DNA of 64,000 nt, taken from the NCBI RefSeq assembly GCF_040536835.1, contig NZ_CP159578.1:3844001-3908000 (forward strand), written 5' to 3'. Below the pieces are notes generated by a model. That model saw nothing but the letters and a program-made list of their open reading frames with translations, did not search any database and was not told the DNA's origin. A program made the translations under genes and the position numbers. This DNA is from Salinicola endophyticus. Lineage in GTDB: Bacteria; Pseudomonadota; Gammaproteobacteria; Pseudomonadales; Halomonadaceae. Below, piece after piece: positions 1-8,778 of this stretch (positions are counted from its first letter, which is position 1; each line of letters opens with the position of its first letter).

Positions 1-383
1 CCGACGCCATGATCAAGCGCCGCAACGGCGTGCTGGTGTCGATGGTGTCCGGCAAGGCGCTGGCCTATGCGCTCTATGCCCTGCAGGAGCGTGGCAAGCT
101 GATCGTCGAGCACGGCACCGAGGTCTACGAAGGCATGCTGATCGGCATCAACAACCGCGCCGAAGACATGGTGGTCAACCCGACCAAGGCCAAGAAACTC
201 GACAACATGCGCGCCTCCGGCAACGACGAGAACATCGTCCTGACCCCGCCGGTGCGCTTCTCGCTGGAGCAGGCGATCGAGTTCCTCGATGACGACGAGC
301 TGGTGGAAGTCACTCCCAACCACATCCGTCTGCGCAAGAAGTATCTGACCGAGAACGAGCGTAAGCGCGCCAAGAAGAATTGA
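1..383 (+). CDS. typA: GTP-binding protein TypA/BipA, C-terminal part
   Basis: This is the last ~126 codons of the translational GTPase TypA/BipA, a ribosome-associated EF-G relative linked to stress adaptation and 50S assembly. The frame is open from the first bases of the window, so the gene enters from the left and has no start here. The visible part is the family's C-terminal domain: it contains [15 protein letters not shown], a run ending in [15 protein letters not shown], and the [10 protein letters not shown] motif followed by a basic tail ([18 protein letters not shown]). The GTPase domain lies outside the window. A long paired region just after the stop probably ends the transcript. 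Confidence 0.95.
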   Translation, partial: DAMIKRRNGVLVSMVSGKALAYALYALQERGKLIVEHGTEVYEGMLIGINNRAEDMVVNPTKAKKLDNMRASGNDENIVLTPPVRFSLEQAIEFLDDDELVEVTPNHIRLRKKYLTENERKRAKKN

Positions 384-421
384 GGAAGGGCTGATACCCG
401 CTCCGAAATCGGATTAAGATG

Positions 422-507
422 GGCGGCACTCGCACCCATCGCCACCGCGCCGGCAGGCTTTGACCTGCCCGCCCGCGGCGGCGATGATCGGGCGAGTTGC
501 CGCCTTC
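422..507 (+). terminator. Long imperfect hairpin after typA
   Basis: Nested complementary blocks build one long stem: GGCGGCA with TGCCGCC (422-428/498-504), CTCGC with GCGAG (429-433/492-496), CGCC with GGCG (440-443/480-483), CCGCG with CGCGG (445-449/474-478) and GGCAGG with CCTGCC (452-457/464-469) around CTTTGA. It is followed by TTCTTTGCGTTT, only partly U-rich. Probably the typA terminator, though much longer than a usual one. Confidence 0.5.
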
Positions 508-598
508 TTTGCGTTTGAACGATGCCAACGCGGCAAGTGCCAACCCAACATCTAACCTCAAAAGCGACAGGAAACAGGACAGCAGCACGCTAGCCAGG

Positions 599-633
599 CT
601 CTCTAGATAGACTCTCTAGATAAACTCTCTAGA
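599..633. repeat. Three 13-bp tandem repeats with TCTAGA cores
   Basis: CTCTCTAGA occurs at 599-607, 612-620 and 625-633, with a constant 13-bp period and ATA(G/A)A-type linkers. Each unit holds the palindrome TCTAGA. The array lies in the 342-bp gap between typA and livG, about 90 bp upstream of the livG start. The rest of that gap holds the typA hairpin and no convincing gene. Confidence 0.7.
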
Positions 634-725
634 CACATCCTCGAGCCAGAAGCGCTAGCCCAAGACAACGCACATCCAGTACGCCAGCAACAGCACAATA
701 TCAACAACGCTGCAGGGGAGACGCG

Positions 726-1496
726 ATGACTCCGATCATCGATGTCCGCAATATCAAGAAGTCGTTCGGCGGCCTGACCGTCATCGACGACTGCTCCATC
801 CAGGTCGCCCGCGGTTCGATCACCGGCATGATCGGCCCTAACGGCGCCGGCAAGTCGACGCTGTTCAACATCATCGCCGGCAGCCTCATGCCCGACAGCG
901 GCGAGGTCCTGCTCGACGGCGAGCCGATCACCCATCTCACCGCCAATCATCGCTTCCACAAGGGGCTGCTGCGCACCTTCCAGATCGCCCATGAGTTCAG
1001 CCACCTGAGCGCGCTGGAGAACCTGATGATGGTGCCGCCGGGCCAGGAGGGGGAGAACCTCTTCAGCACCTGGTTCAAGCCGGGCGAGGTACGCCGCCAG
1101 GAGGCCGAGACCCGCCGCCGTGCGCTCGAGGTGCTCGACTTCGTCGGCCTCGCCCACGTGCGCAACGAACTGGCCGGCAATCTCTCCGGCGGGCAGAAGA
1201 AGCTGCTCGAACTGGGTCGCACCATGATGACCGATGCCCGCGTGGTGCTGCTCGACGAGATCGCCGCTGGGGTCAACCGCACCCTGCTAGGCGATCTCAT
1301 GGGCAACATCGAACGGCTCAATCGGGAACTCGGCTACACCTTCCTGGTGATCGAGCACGACATGGACATGATCGCGCGGCTGTGCGATCCGGTGATCGTG
1401 CTCGCCCAGGGCCAGGTGATGATGGAGGGCCCGATCGCGCAGATCCAGAACGACCCGACGGTCATCGAGGCCTACTTCGGGGCCACCACGGCCTGA
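726..1496 (+). CDS. livG: Branched-chain amino-acid type ABC transporter, ATP-binding protein LivG
   Basis: One of the two cytoplasmic ATPases that power a LivFGHM-type importer for branched-chain amino acids or related amides. The 256 residues match the family length. Visible motifs are Walker A GPNGAGKST (37-45), signature LSGGQ (153-157), Walker B VVLLDE (173-178) and the H-loop in VIEHDMD. The D-loop region reads EIAAGV rather than the common EPAAGL. GGGGAG stands just upstream of the ATG. It is the first gene of livG-livF-livH-livM, all on the plus strand. Substrate cannot be fixed from the ATPase; urea or amide transporters of the same family are possible. Confidence 0.92.
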   Translation: MTPIIDVRNIKKSFGGLTVIDDCSIQVARGSITGMIGPNGAGKSTLFNIIAGSLMPDSGEVLLDGEPITHLTANHRFHKGLLRTFQIAHEFSHLSALENLMMVPPGQEGENLFSTWFKPGEVRRQEAETRRRALEVLDFVGLAHVRNELAGNLSGGQKKLLELGRTMMTDARVVLLDEIAAGVNRTLLGDLMGNIERLNRELGYTFLVIEHDMDMIARLCDPVIVLAQGQVMMEGPIAQIQNDPTVIEAYFGATTA

Positions 1497-1561
1497 CGCT
1501 TCACGGCCGGCGTGCCGGGCAGCCCGGTGCGCCAACCGCTTCAATAACAAACGAGCTCACC

Positions 1562-2266
1562 ATGCCACTACTCGAAGCGATCGACGTTCATGGCGGCTAC
1601 GGCGGCATGAACATTCTCAACGGCGTCGACATGGCGATCGAAGCCGACGAGATCGGGGTCATCGTCGGCCCCAACGGCGCCGGCAAGTCGACCATGCTCA
1701 AGGCCGTGTTCGGCCTGCTCACCATCACCGGCGGCGAGATTCGCCTGCGCGGCGACCCGATCACCAATCTGCCACCACACAAGCTGGTGGAGCGCGGGAT
1801 GGGCTTCGTGCCCCAGGAGAAGAACATCTTCCCCAGCCTCTCGGTGGCGGAAAACCTGGAGATGGGCGCCTTTCTCAAGCCGGCCACGGTGTCGCGGCTC
1901 AAGCGCCAGATCTACGACATCTTCCCGCCGCTCTACGACAAGCGCCACCAGCCCGCGGGCGAACTCTCCGGCGGCCAGCGCCAGATGGTGGCGATGGGCC
2001 GGGCGCTGATGAACGAACCCAGCGTGCTGCTGCTCGACGAGCCCACCGCCGGCCTCTCGCCGCGCTATATGAACGAGATCTTCGAACAGGTGAAGCGCAT
2101 CAGCGCCACCGGGGTCGGGGTGCTGATGGTGGAGCAGAACGCCAAGCAGGCGCTACGTATCGCCCACCGGGGCTTCGTGCTCGCCGCCGGACAGAACCGC
2201 TTCACCGACAGCGGCGAGGCGCTGCTCGCCGACCCGCAGGTGGCCAAGAGTTTCCTCGGCGGTTGA
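1562..2266 (+). CDS. livF: Branched-chain amino-acid type ABC transporter, ATP-binding protein LivF
   Basis: Second ATPase of the importer, 234 residues, pairing with LivG. Walker A GPNGAGKST is at 36-44, the Q-loop in GFVPQEKNIF, signature LSGGQRQ from 135, Walker B LLLDEP at 156-161 and VEQNAKQA near the end, a typical LivF sequence. The frame is open further upstream, but the ATG at 1562 gives the conserved MPLLEAIDVHGGYG N-terminus and clears livG (66-bp gap), so it is the likely start. Its ribosome site is weak (GAG), which may indicate translation linked to livG. Confidence 0.92.
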   Translation: MPLLEAIDVHGGYGGMNILNGVDMAIEADEIGVIVGPNGAGKSTMLKAVFGLLTITGGEIRLRGDPITNLPPHKLVERGMGFVPQEKNIFPSLSVAENLEMGAFLKPATVSRLKRQIYDIFPPLYDKRHQPAGELSGGQRQMVAMGRALMNEPSVLLLDEPTAGLSPRYMNEIFEQVKRISATGVGVLMVEQNAKQALRIAHRGFVLAAGQNRFTDSGEALLADPQVAKSFLGG

Positions 2267-2305
2267 GAGCGCCGCTGCCATGCCGACAGGACAAGAGATT
2301 TCGCC

Positions 2306-3304
2306 GTGAATGAGCTGATCTACTTCTTCAACTACGTGGTGGTGGCCGGGAGCGTGACCGGCTGCATCTACGCCATGGGCGCGATCGGGGTGACGCTGAT
2401 CTACAGCATCCTGCGTTTCGCTCACTTCGCCCACGCCGACATGATGACCCTGGGCGCCTTCGTGGTGCTGCTGCTGACGCTGGCCTTTCCCCACGCCGGC
2501 GACGCCCTGGGGCTGCCCACCGCGATCGTGATGCTGCCGCTGGCGATGATCTTCACCTCGCTGGTGGCGGTGGGCATCGACCGCGTGTTCTACCAGCCGC
2601 TGCGTGCCCACGGGGTCAAACCGATCGTGATGGTGATCGCCTCGCTGGGGGTCACGCTGATGCTGCAGGGGCTGATCCGGCTGTTCTCCGGCACCGGCGC
2701 GGAGAGCCTCTACGTCGAGGCGCGCAAGGCGATCTTTCGCATCGAGCTGCCCGGCGTGACGCGCCCGATCATCATCACCGAGCCGCAGGTGATCCTGTTC
2801 GTGGTCACCCTGGTGGCGGTGATCGGGCTGCATCTGTTCCTGACCCGGGCGCGCCTGGGCAAGGCGATGCGAGCGATGTCGGACAACCCCGACCTGGCCC
2901 GCGCCTCGGGCATCAATACCAAGCTGATCATCACCCTGACCTGGATAATCGCCGGCTCGCTGGCGACCCTGGCGGGGACGCTGCTGTCGCTGGATGTGGC
3001 GTTCAAGCCGGACCTGAGCTTCTTCCTGCTGCTGCCGATCTTCGCCGCGGCGATCGTCGGCGGCGTCGGCCACCCTTACGGCGCCATCGCCGGCGGCTTC
3101 CTGGTCGGCTTCGCCGAGACCCTGGCGGTATTCAACTGGTCGGTGCTGCTGCGCCCGCTGCGCGATAGCCTGCCGAGCTGGCTGGAGCTGCCCAACAACC
3201 TGGCGCTGGTGGGCACCGAGTACAAGATCGTGGTGCCCTTCTTCATTCTGATCGCGGTGCTGATCTGGCGCCCGACCGGCCTGTTCAAAGGGAAGGTGAT
3301 CTAA
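2306..3304 (+). CDS. livH: Branched-chain amino-acid type ABC transporter, permease LivH
   Basis: Inner-membrane permease of the LivH type, 332 residues with about eight hydrophobic segments. It begins with GTG at 2306. Family features include the N-terminal GCIYAMGAIGVTLIYSILRFAHFAHADMM-type segment (conserved NxxHG-like region reading RFAHFAHAD), the cytoplasmic loop with RAMSDNPDLARASGI (the permease loop that contacts the ATPases) and the C-terminal IVGGVGHPYGAIAGG segment. Its stop overlaps the livM start by one base (TAATG), indicating coupled translation. Confidence 0.92.
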   Translation: MNELIYFFNYVVVAGSVTGCIYAMGAIGVTLIYSILRFAHFAHADMMTLGAFVVLLLTLAFPHAGDALGLPTAIVMLPLAMIFTSLVAVGIDRVFYQPLRAHGVKPIVMVIASLGVTLMLQGLIRLFSGTGAESLYVEARKAIFRIELPGVTRPIIITEPQVILFVVTLVAVIGLHLFLTRARLGKAMRAMSDNPDLARASGINTKLIITLTWIIAGSLATLAGTLLSLDVAFKPDLSFFLLLPIFAAAIVGGVGHPYGAIAGGFLVGFAETLAVFNWSVLLRPLRDSLPSWLELPNNLALVGTEYKIVVPFFILIAVLIWRPTGLFKGKVI

Positions 3305-4599
3305 TGAACCCCTCCACTCAACAGACGCCGTCCCAGCGTCCTTTCCCCCGCCGCGAGATCCTGCTGTTCGGCGGCCTGGCGCTGGTGGTGCTCGCCGTCT
3401 TCGCCAGCATGGGGCCGGCCTACGCCACACGCATGATGGTCGAGGCCGCCTGCTACGCCATCCTGGCCCTCGGCCTGACCATCCAGTGGGGCTACGCCGG
3501 CCAGTTCAACGCCGGCATCATGGGCTTCGTCGCTCTCGGCGGCTTCTCCGCCACCTTCTTCAGCATTCCGGTCAATCACGCCTTCTGGGCCAGCGACCTG
3601 CCGGGCCGGCTGGGCTGGGTGCTGCTGGCGATCGTCGCCGCGGTCGCGCTGGTCTTGGCCGTCAGCCGCATCGATCGGCTCGGCGTGCCGCGCTGGCTGC
3701 GCACGCTGATTACCGTGATCGTCGCGCTCATCGCCTACCTGGTGGTGATCAGTTGGTTGCGCAGCGTCACCGGCGATATCGAGTCCCAGGTGGAGTTCAT
3801 CGGCGGCCTGGGGCTACCGGTATGGCTCGGCTGGATCGTCGGCGGCGTGCTCGCCGGGGGGATCGGATATGTCATCGGGCATATCTGCCTGGGGCTGCGC
3901 AGCGACTATCTGGTCATCGCCACCCTGGGCATCGCCGAGATCATCAAGGCGTTTCTCAAGAACTCGGACTGGCTGACCCGCGGCACCGCCACCATCTCAC
4001 CGCTGCCGTGGCCGGTACCCGACCCCGGAGAGGTCGGCTTCGTCACCGCCCGCGCGCTCTACTTCTGCGTGACCGCGGTGCTGATCGCGGTGATCTTCTT
4101 CCTGCTCCACCGCGCCTACCACGCGCCCTGGGGGCGGATGATCCGCGCCATCCGCGACAACGAAGTCTCCGCCGCGGCGATGGGCAAGTCGATCAACCGC
4201 CGGCGCCAGGAGATCTTCGTCTTCGGCTGTATCCTGATGGGGCTGGGCGGCGCGGTGCTGACCAGCTTCACCGGGATCTTCGACCCCCAGGGCTATCTGC
4301 CGCTCAACCACACCTTCCTGGTGCTGGTGATGGTGATTCTGGGCGGCCCGGGCAACAACCTGGGCACCCTGTTCGGCGCGGTGCTGGTCTACGTGATCTG
4401 GATCATGTCCGGCCCACTGGCGCTGGCGCTGATGCATCTGGTGACCGCCCTGGGCGGGGACTGGTTCGGCTGGCAGCCGGGCAATCTCGATAGCCGCGCG
4501 CTGCAGGCGCGAGTCTTCGTGATCGGGCTGCTGATCCTGTTGGTGCTGCGCTTTGCCCCGCGCGGGATGATCCCGGAGCGGGTCGCCCAGCACGATTGA
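3304..4599 (+). CDS. livM: Branched-chain amino-acid type ABC transporter, permease LivM
   Basis: Second permease of the importer, 431 residues, about ten hydrophobic segments. It carries the LivM hallmarks GLTIQWGYAGQFNAG near the N-terminus, LRSDYLVIATLGIAEI in the middle, the ATPase-contact loop RAIRDNEVSAAAMG and VILGGPGNNLGTLFGA near the end. The start overlaps the livH stop by one base. It closes the livGFHM operon and faces livK across a strong terminator at 4672-4707, so the binding protein is transcribed separately and convergently. Confidence 0.92.
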   Translation: MNPSTQQTPSQRPFPRREILLFGGLALVVLAVFASMGPAYATRMMVEAACYAILALGLTIQWGYAGQFNAGIMGFVALGGFSATFFSIPVNHAFWASDLPGRLGWVLLAIVAAVALVLAVSRIDRLGVPRWLRTLITVIVALIAYLVVISWLRSVTGDIESQVEFIGGLGLPVWLGWIVGGVLAGGIGYVIGHICLGLRSDYLVIATLGIAEIIKAFLKNSDWLTRGTATISPLPWPVPDPGEVGFVTARALYFCVTAVLIAVIFFLLHRAYHAPWGRMIRAIRDNEVSAAAMGKSINRRRQEIFVFGCILMGLGGAVLTSFTGIFDPQGYLPLNHTFLVLVMVILGGPGNNLGTLFGAVLVYVIWIMSGPLALALMHLVTALGGDWFGWQPGNLDSRALQARVFVIGLLILLVLRFAPRGMIPERVAQHD

Positions 4600-4671
4600 C
4601 GTTCACGGTGACGGGCGCCCACCACGACGGGCGCTCATCGCGACAGCCCCGTGGAGTTACATGAAAACCAG

Positions 4672-4707
4672 AAACCCCGAGCCGGCAGCCGCCGACTCGG
4701 GGTTTTT
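4672..4707. terminator. Rho-independent terminator after livM
   Basis: A 10-bp stem, AAACCCCGAG (4672-4681) with CTCGGGGTTT (4696-4705), ends in a run of five T. The A run at its left edge may let it serve convergent livK transcription as well. Confidence 0.85.
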
Positions 4708-4795
4708 CCTATCCCGGATTTTTCTATCTCGGGAGGCGCCGGCGCAGTGACTCGCTAACCGGCTCCTTGGTAACGCTATTTATTCACCGATCAGC

Positions 4796-6010
4796 TTACT
4801 CACCCACCGGCCCCTTGGTGACGAATTTGCCATTCTCCACCGCCATCTCGACTACCACGCCCGGCACGTCGCCGTTCTTGTCGAACTCGGCGTCACCGGC
4901 GGCCCCTTCGTAGTCGACGTCTTTACCGGCATCGATCAGCTTCTTGGCCTTCGCCCACTCGCCCGGCAGGATCTTCTCGCCCGGCGCGCCAGCGACCTCG
5001 CGCAGTGCCTTGGAGAGCCCTTCACGATCCGCGCTGCCGTTCTTCTCGATCGCCATGGCGAGCAGGAAGGCGGCGTCATAGGACTGGGCAGCAAACACCG
5101 CGGTGGGGTCGATCCCCGCCTTTTCTGCCAGCTTGGTGAAGGTCTCGGTGCCCGGCGACTGCGGCGACCCGGGTCGGGTGGCGATCATTCCCTCGAGCAC
5201 GTCGGCGCCCACCGCATCCACCAGCGAGTTGCCGACCATGCCATCGCCACCTGCGAACTGGGTGAAGGCGCCGCTTTCGTAGGCCTGACGCAGGATCGTC
5301 TGGCCCGAGGTGTCGGCGTAGGCGAGCACCACCAGGGTCGGCGCGCCGCTGGCCGCGAGCTGCCCGATCTCGGAGCGGTAGTCGGCCCGGTTGTCTTCAT
5401 GCGCCAGGTTGGCGGCAACGGTACCGCCTTCGGCTTCGAAGGTCTTGGTGAAGGCGCCGTCGAGGCCCTGGCCATAGTCATTATTGACGTAAGTCACGGC
5501 GACATTGTCGATCCCCTTGGAGAGCAGCAGCTTGGCGAGCTGTTCCCCCTGGAAGGCATCGGAAGGCACGGTACGGAAGACCAGGTCGTTGTCGGCGAGA
5601 TCGGTCACCGCCGGCGCGGTGGAGGCCGGCGAGACCATCACCACCCCACCCGGAATCGCCGCGTTGTTGGCCGCGGCGATGGTCGCCCCGGTGCACAGCG
5701 CGCCGACGATTGCGGTCACCTTCTCGCTGTTGACCAAGCGGTCAGCGGCGTTGGAGGCCGCCGCGGCATCCGAGCAGGTGGTATCGCCGGACGGCATCAC
5801 CATCTTCTCGCCATCCAGCAGCCCGCCCTGCTCGTTGACCTCGGCCACCGCCAACTTGGCGCCGTCGAAGATCGGCGGCGTCAGGCTCTCGATACCGCCG
5901 GTGAAACCGCCGAGAAAGCCTACCTTGACGTCCGCCTGCGCCGCGATGCTGCACACCGAGGCCGCCGCGACCGCCAGTGCCATGACTGTCTTTTTCATCG
6001 TTGTTGTCAC
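4796..6010 (-). CDS. livK: Periplasmic substrate-binding protein of the Liv-type ABC transporter
   Basis: Type I periplasmic binding protein (Leu/Ile/Val-binding fold), 404 residues, that would deliver ligand to LivHM. It begins with a Sec signal peptide, MKKTVMALAVAAASVCSIAAQA, then mature DVKVGFLGGFTGGIESL. Typical segments include AKLAVAEVNEQGG, a VGALCTGATIAAANNAAIP block and VAVTYVNNDYGQG. Two ATGs are possible, 6010 (MTTTMKK) and 5998 (MKK); the second gives a tidier signal peptide. It is convergent to livGFHM and separated from it by a terminator. Three cysteines in the mature part (SDTTC, GALC region) are seen in this binding-protein subgroup. The ligand is not determinable from sequence. 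Confidence 0.88.
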   Translation of the reverse strand: MTTTMKKTVMALAVAAASVCSIAAQADVKVGFLGGFTGGIESLTPPIFDGAKLAVAEVNEQGGLLDGEKMVMPSGDTTCSDAAAASNAADRLVNSEKVTAIVGALCTGATIAAANNAAIPGGVVMVSPASTAPAVTDLADNDLVFRTVPSDAFQGEQLAKLLLSKGIDNVAVTYVNNDYGQGLDGAFTKTFEAEGGTVAANLAHEDNRADYRSEIGQLAASGAPTLVVLAYADTSGQTILRQAYESGAFTQFAGGDGMVGNSLVDAVGADVLEGMIATRPGSPQSPGTETFTKLAEKAGIDPTAVFAAQSYDAAFLLAMAIEKNGSADREGLSKALREVAGAPGEKILPGEWAKAKKLIDAGKDVDYEGAAGDAEFDKNGDVPGVVVEMAVENGKFVTKGPVGE

Positions 6011-6177
6011 TCATTGTTGGGTTACGAAAGACCCTTCAACTGTGCTGCCGGCGCGGGCAAAAGACAAGCGTTGCGCTCTCCCGTGACGTGCGCCTTTTGG
6101 CGAGGTCACCACGCGGCAGAGGCGGGCAAAGCGCGCTACGCTAGGAGCACATGAACCTCTTGGACAAGGAGAAACGC

Positions 6178-6480
6178 ATGCACAAGCATGTCGAGTGGGA
6201 CGCCCCGGGCGGCGCCAGTGTCAATGCCCACTACGCCAAGGACGAACAGCACCGGGTCGAGCCGCAGCCCGGGATGATTCTCACCGCGCGCTACCACGGT
6301 GCCACCGTGCGCATTCAGGTCGAGGCCTACAAGGATGGCGTCAGCATCGGCAAGGTCGCCGCCCTGATCGGCGACGACGGCGAACGCCATGACAGCCACG
6401 GCGACCTCAACCTGGGCGACATGGTGCGCCTGCCCGATGACAAGCGCGCCTTCCAATCCCCCCGCGACGAAGACGACTGA
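6178..6480 (+). CDS. Conserved-looking hypothetical protein, 100 aa
   Basis: Small acidic, soluble protein (MHKHVEWDAPGGASVNAHY to a PRDEDD tail) with no signal peptide or membrane segment. I do not recognise the family. The ATG at 6178 is preferred because AAGGAG sits seven bases upstream; an in-frame ATG at 6151 (with AGGAG) would add nine residues. The single-domain, beta-rich look (MILTARYHGATVRIQVEAYKDGVSIGKVAAL) suggests a small barrel, which is inference only. It stands alone between livK (divergent) and the LysR gene (convergent). Confidence 0.7.
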   Translation: MHKHVEWDAPGGASVNAHYAKDEQHRVEPQPGMILTARYHGATVRIQVEAYKDGVSIGKVAALIGDDGERHDSHGDLNLGDMVRLPDDKRAFQSPRDEDD

Positions 6481-6567
6481 ACCGGACGCGGCGGCTCAGG
6501 GCCGCCGCATTCTTGTCCAAGGCGTCACCGCCGCGCCTTTCCCGCAATCTCTTCTGACAGTCTCTTC

Positions 6568-7482
6568 TCACGCCTTTTCATCACGACCTCTCTGGTCACC
6601 CTCGGCCAGCCTCATCACCCACTCGCGAACAGCACGAATAGCGGGCTCATCACGCCGCGCCGGCGGGTAGACCAGATGAAACGGCTCGCCCGGCAGTTCG
6701 GGGCCGAACGGCTCTACCAGGCGCCCATCGGCCAGCTCCTCGGCGATCAGCGTGCGGCTCATCAGTGCAATGCCCTGGCCGCCCAGAGCGGCAGCGATGG
6801 TGTGGGTTTCATCCGAGAACACCAGCCCCTGGCCGATCTCCAGTTCGGGGACGCGCGCCAGCGTCTGCCAGGCGCCCCAACTGAGCAGCGCGCCCTTGTG
6901 ATTGGGCGGCTCGTAGTGAATCAGCGTGGCGTGGTGCAAATCCGCATGACTGCGCACTGCCAGGCTCGGGCTACAGGCGGGCACAAAGGTGTTGTCGAAC
7001 AGCTTCTCGGCCTCCAGCCCTGGCCAGTGCCCGGCGCCGTAGCGGATCGCCATATCCGCCGCGACACCATCCAGCGGCACCAGATGGTGGGAAATCTGCA
7101 GGTTGAGATTGAGATCCGGATGGGCCTGGCGCAGCTCGCTCACCCGCGGCAGCAACCAGCGCGCAGCCACTGCTGGAATGGTCGAGAGGGTGACACTGAG
7201 ATGCGCTGGTTCCGGGCGCAGGCGCGCCACCGTGGCCGCCAGGGTATCGAAAGCCTCGCTGGCAGCGGCAAGCAGTTCGCGACCCTGCATGGTGAGCTGT
7301 AGCTGCCGCGGCTGACGAATGAACAACGCAACGCCTAGCTGCGACTCCAGTTGGCGAATCTGGTGGCTGATGGCGGTTGGCGTCACCGACAGCTCCGCGG
7401 CAGCACGCTTGGCACTGAGATGGCGCGCCGCCGCCTCGAAAGCACGCAGCGCAGAGAGCGAGGGCAGTTTACGAGCGCTCAT
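6568..7482 (-). CDS. LysR-family transcriptional regulator (GcvA-like)
   Basis: A 304-residue LysR regulator. The N-terminal winged HTH (residues ~8-65) reads LSALRAFEAAARHLSAKRAAAELSVTPTAISHQIRQLE, close to the GcvA subgroup; a periplasmic-binding-like effector domain follows (TIPAVAARWLLPRV... ADMAIRYGAGHWPGLEAEKLF). It is divergent from the flavoprotein gene at 7666 with a 183-bp gap, the usual arrangement for a LysR protein controlling its neighbour. The effector is unknown. Confidence 0.9.
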   Translation of the reverse strand: MSARKLPSLSALRAFEAAARHLSAKRAAAELSVTPTAISHQIRQLESQLGVALFIRQPRQLQLTMQGRELLAAASEAFDTLAATVARLRPEPAHLSVTLSTIPAVAARWLLPRVSELRQAHPDLNLNLQISHHLVPLDGVAADMAIRYGAGHWPGLEAEKLFDNTFVPACSPSLAVRSHADLHHATLIHYEPPNHKGALLSWGAWQTLARVPELEIGQGLVFSDETHTIAAALGGQGIALMSRTLIAEELADGRLVEPFGPELPGEPFHLVYPPARRDEPAIRAVREWVMRLAEGDQRGRDEKA

Positions 7483-7665
7483 GGCACCACCTCATGGATG
7501 AGTTTTATTTTCTCATTATGACAAGAAATGGTCGTTTGTCGCTGCGATGCGGGTGAGATTTCATGGTCGTGAAGCCACTCAAGGCTGAAGCAGACTCATT
7601 TCAACCCTGGCCAAAAGCACCTGGCTGAGCCGAACGAATCGGCCCCCTCTCCTACGGAGAACACC

Positions 7666-8355
7666 ATGACCCAGCTGCTCCATCTCGATGCCAGCCCGCG
7701 GCCAGGCCGCGCCGGCACCCACCAACATGGCTCCTTGAGCCGCCGCTTGACGCATCACTTCATCGAACAGTGGAAGGCCGCCCGGCCCGACGATCCGGTG
7801 ACCCGCCGCGACCTGGGCGCGCAGCCGCCGAGCTATCTCGATGAAGACTGGATCGCGGCAGCCTTTACCCCACAGGAGAGCCGTACACTGGCGATGCACC
7901 AGACGCTCGCCGAGAGCGACCGCCTGGTGGACGAAGTGATCGACGCCGACGTGCTGGTCCTGGGAATACCGCTCTACAACTACAGCTACCCGGCACCGTT
8001 CAAGGCATGGATCGACCAGATCGTCCGACTGGGCCGCACGATCGGTTTCGACCCCAGCAACCTGGAACATCCGGTGGTCCCGCTGCTCAATGACCGACCG
8101 CGCCAGGCGGTGATTCTCTCTTCCCGCGGCGGGCATGGGCTAGGACCAGGCGGGGCGATGGCGCACATGAACCATCTGGAAGCCAGCGTACGCGCCGCCC
8201 TGGAATTGATCGGGATCGAACGGTTCCACGACATCGCCATCGAGTACCAGGAAGAGGGTGGCGAACGTCTGCAACGCTCCATCCGAGAGGCGCTAGGGCA
8301 GGTAGAAAAACTGGTCGCAAGTCTGCAGTCCATAGAGGAGCCCTGCCCCGCCTGA
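7666..8355 (+). CDS. FMN-dependent NADH-azoreductase-like flavoprotein
   Basis: Flavodoxin-like fold NAD(P)H oxidoreductase of the AzoR/quinone-reductase family, 229 residues, probably reducing quinones or azo compounds with bound FMN. The N-terminal LLHLDASPRPG is the phosphate-binding start, PLYNYSYPAPFKAWIDQIVRLGRTI matches the AzoR MYNF...K.W.D...R.G.TF region, and ILSSRGG is the second flavin contact. GGAGAA precedes the ATG. The divergent LysR gene is its likely regulator. The chance of a plain NADPH quinone reductase rather than an azoreductase is high; both names describe the same fold. Confidence 0.85.
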   Translation: MTQLLHLDASPRPGRAGTHQHGSLSRRLTHHFIEQWKAARPDDPVTRRDLGAQPPSYLDEDWIAAAFTPQESRTLAMHQTLAESDRLVDEVIDADVLVLGIPLYNYSYPAPFKAWIDQIVRLGRTIGFDPSNLEHPVVPLLNDRPRQAVILSSRGGHGLGPGGAMAHMNHLEASVRAALELIGIERFHDIAIEYQEEGGERLQRSIREALGQVEKLVASLQSIEEPCPA

Positions 8356-8565
8356 GTACGACATCGCGATGCGGGTTCGGTCAGTCTCGACTAACGCCAG
8401 CACTGCAATGCCGGATGCCAATCAATGACGACCGCATGGCGTACATGAAGCCACGACCGATCACCGCTGGAGCCCGATAAAGGGAGTGGGGATAAGTTAA
8501 GGGCAGCATGCCTGAGCCGCGTAGCGGGGAAAGGTTTCGAAGGATTCAGGTCCCATAAACGAGTG

Positions 8566-8613
8566 AACCCCAGCCTCTCTCGAGACTGGGGTTCGGTATC
8601 GATGCCTGACAGG
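8566..8613 (-). pseudogene. Relic of a second terminator plus 5S rRNA 3' end
   Basis: AACCCCAG (8566-8573) pairs with CTGGGGTT (8586-8593), followed by TTCGGTAT..ATGCCTGAC (to about 8612). This repeats the arrangement at 8746-8786, where the real terminator hairpin abuts the 3' end of 5S rRNA (TGCCTGAC on the plus strand). After the shared bases the sequence diverges, so only the last few bases of a 5S copy remain. The flanking stretch 8356-8565 shows no gene. Confidence 0.55.
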
Positions 8614-8696
8614 CTCTCGTACACGCTCAGGGGCGGCGCTCCGCGACTTGACTCGTCTCATCCTGAGACTCGCCCTTCGGGCCCGCTGAAGCGGTT

Positions 8697-8719
8697 CCCG
8701 TTCGTTCCCGACGAACGGG
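8697..8719 (-). terminator. Hairpin in the rRNA operon terminator zone
   Basis: CCCGTTCG (8697-8704) pairs perfectly with CGAACGGG (8712-8719) around TTCCCGA. It lies between the two copies of the terminator/5S-end module and is probably part of the downstream transcript end. Confidence 0.5.
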
Positions 8720-8734
8720 TCCAGGGAGAGACCC

Positions 8735-8769
8735 CAAAACGAATGAACCCCCGGCATGAGCCGGGGGTT
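8735..8769 (-). terminator. Terminator of the rRNA operon
   Basis: AACCCCCGG (8746-8754) pairs with CCGGGGGTT (8761-8769) around CATGAG. Read on the minus strand the stem is followed by CATTCGTTTTG, a modest U tract. It sits 10 bases after the 5S 3' end. Confidence 0.75.
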
Positions 8770-8778
8770 CGGTATAGG

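Noticed and set aside
2153..3430. Long minus-strand frame (425 codons) opposite livH
   Set aside because: Composition is Gln/Arg/His/Gly-rich as expected for the complement of a high-GC gene; livH on the plus strand is a clear family member.
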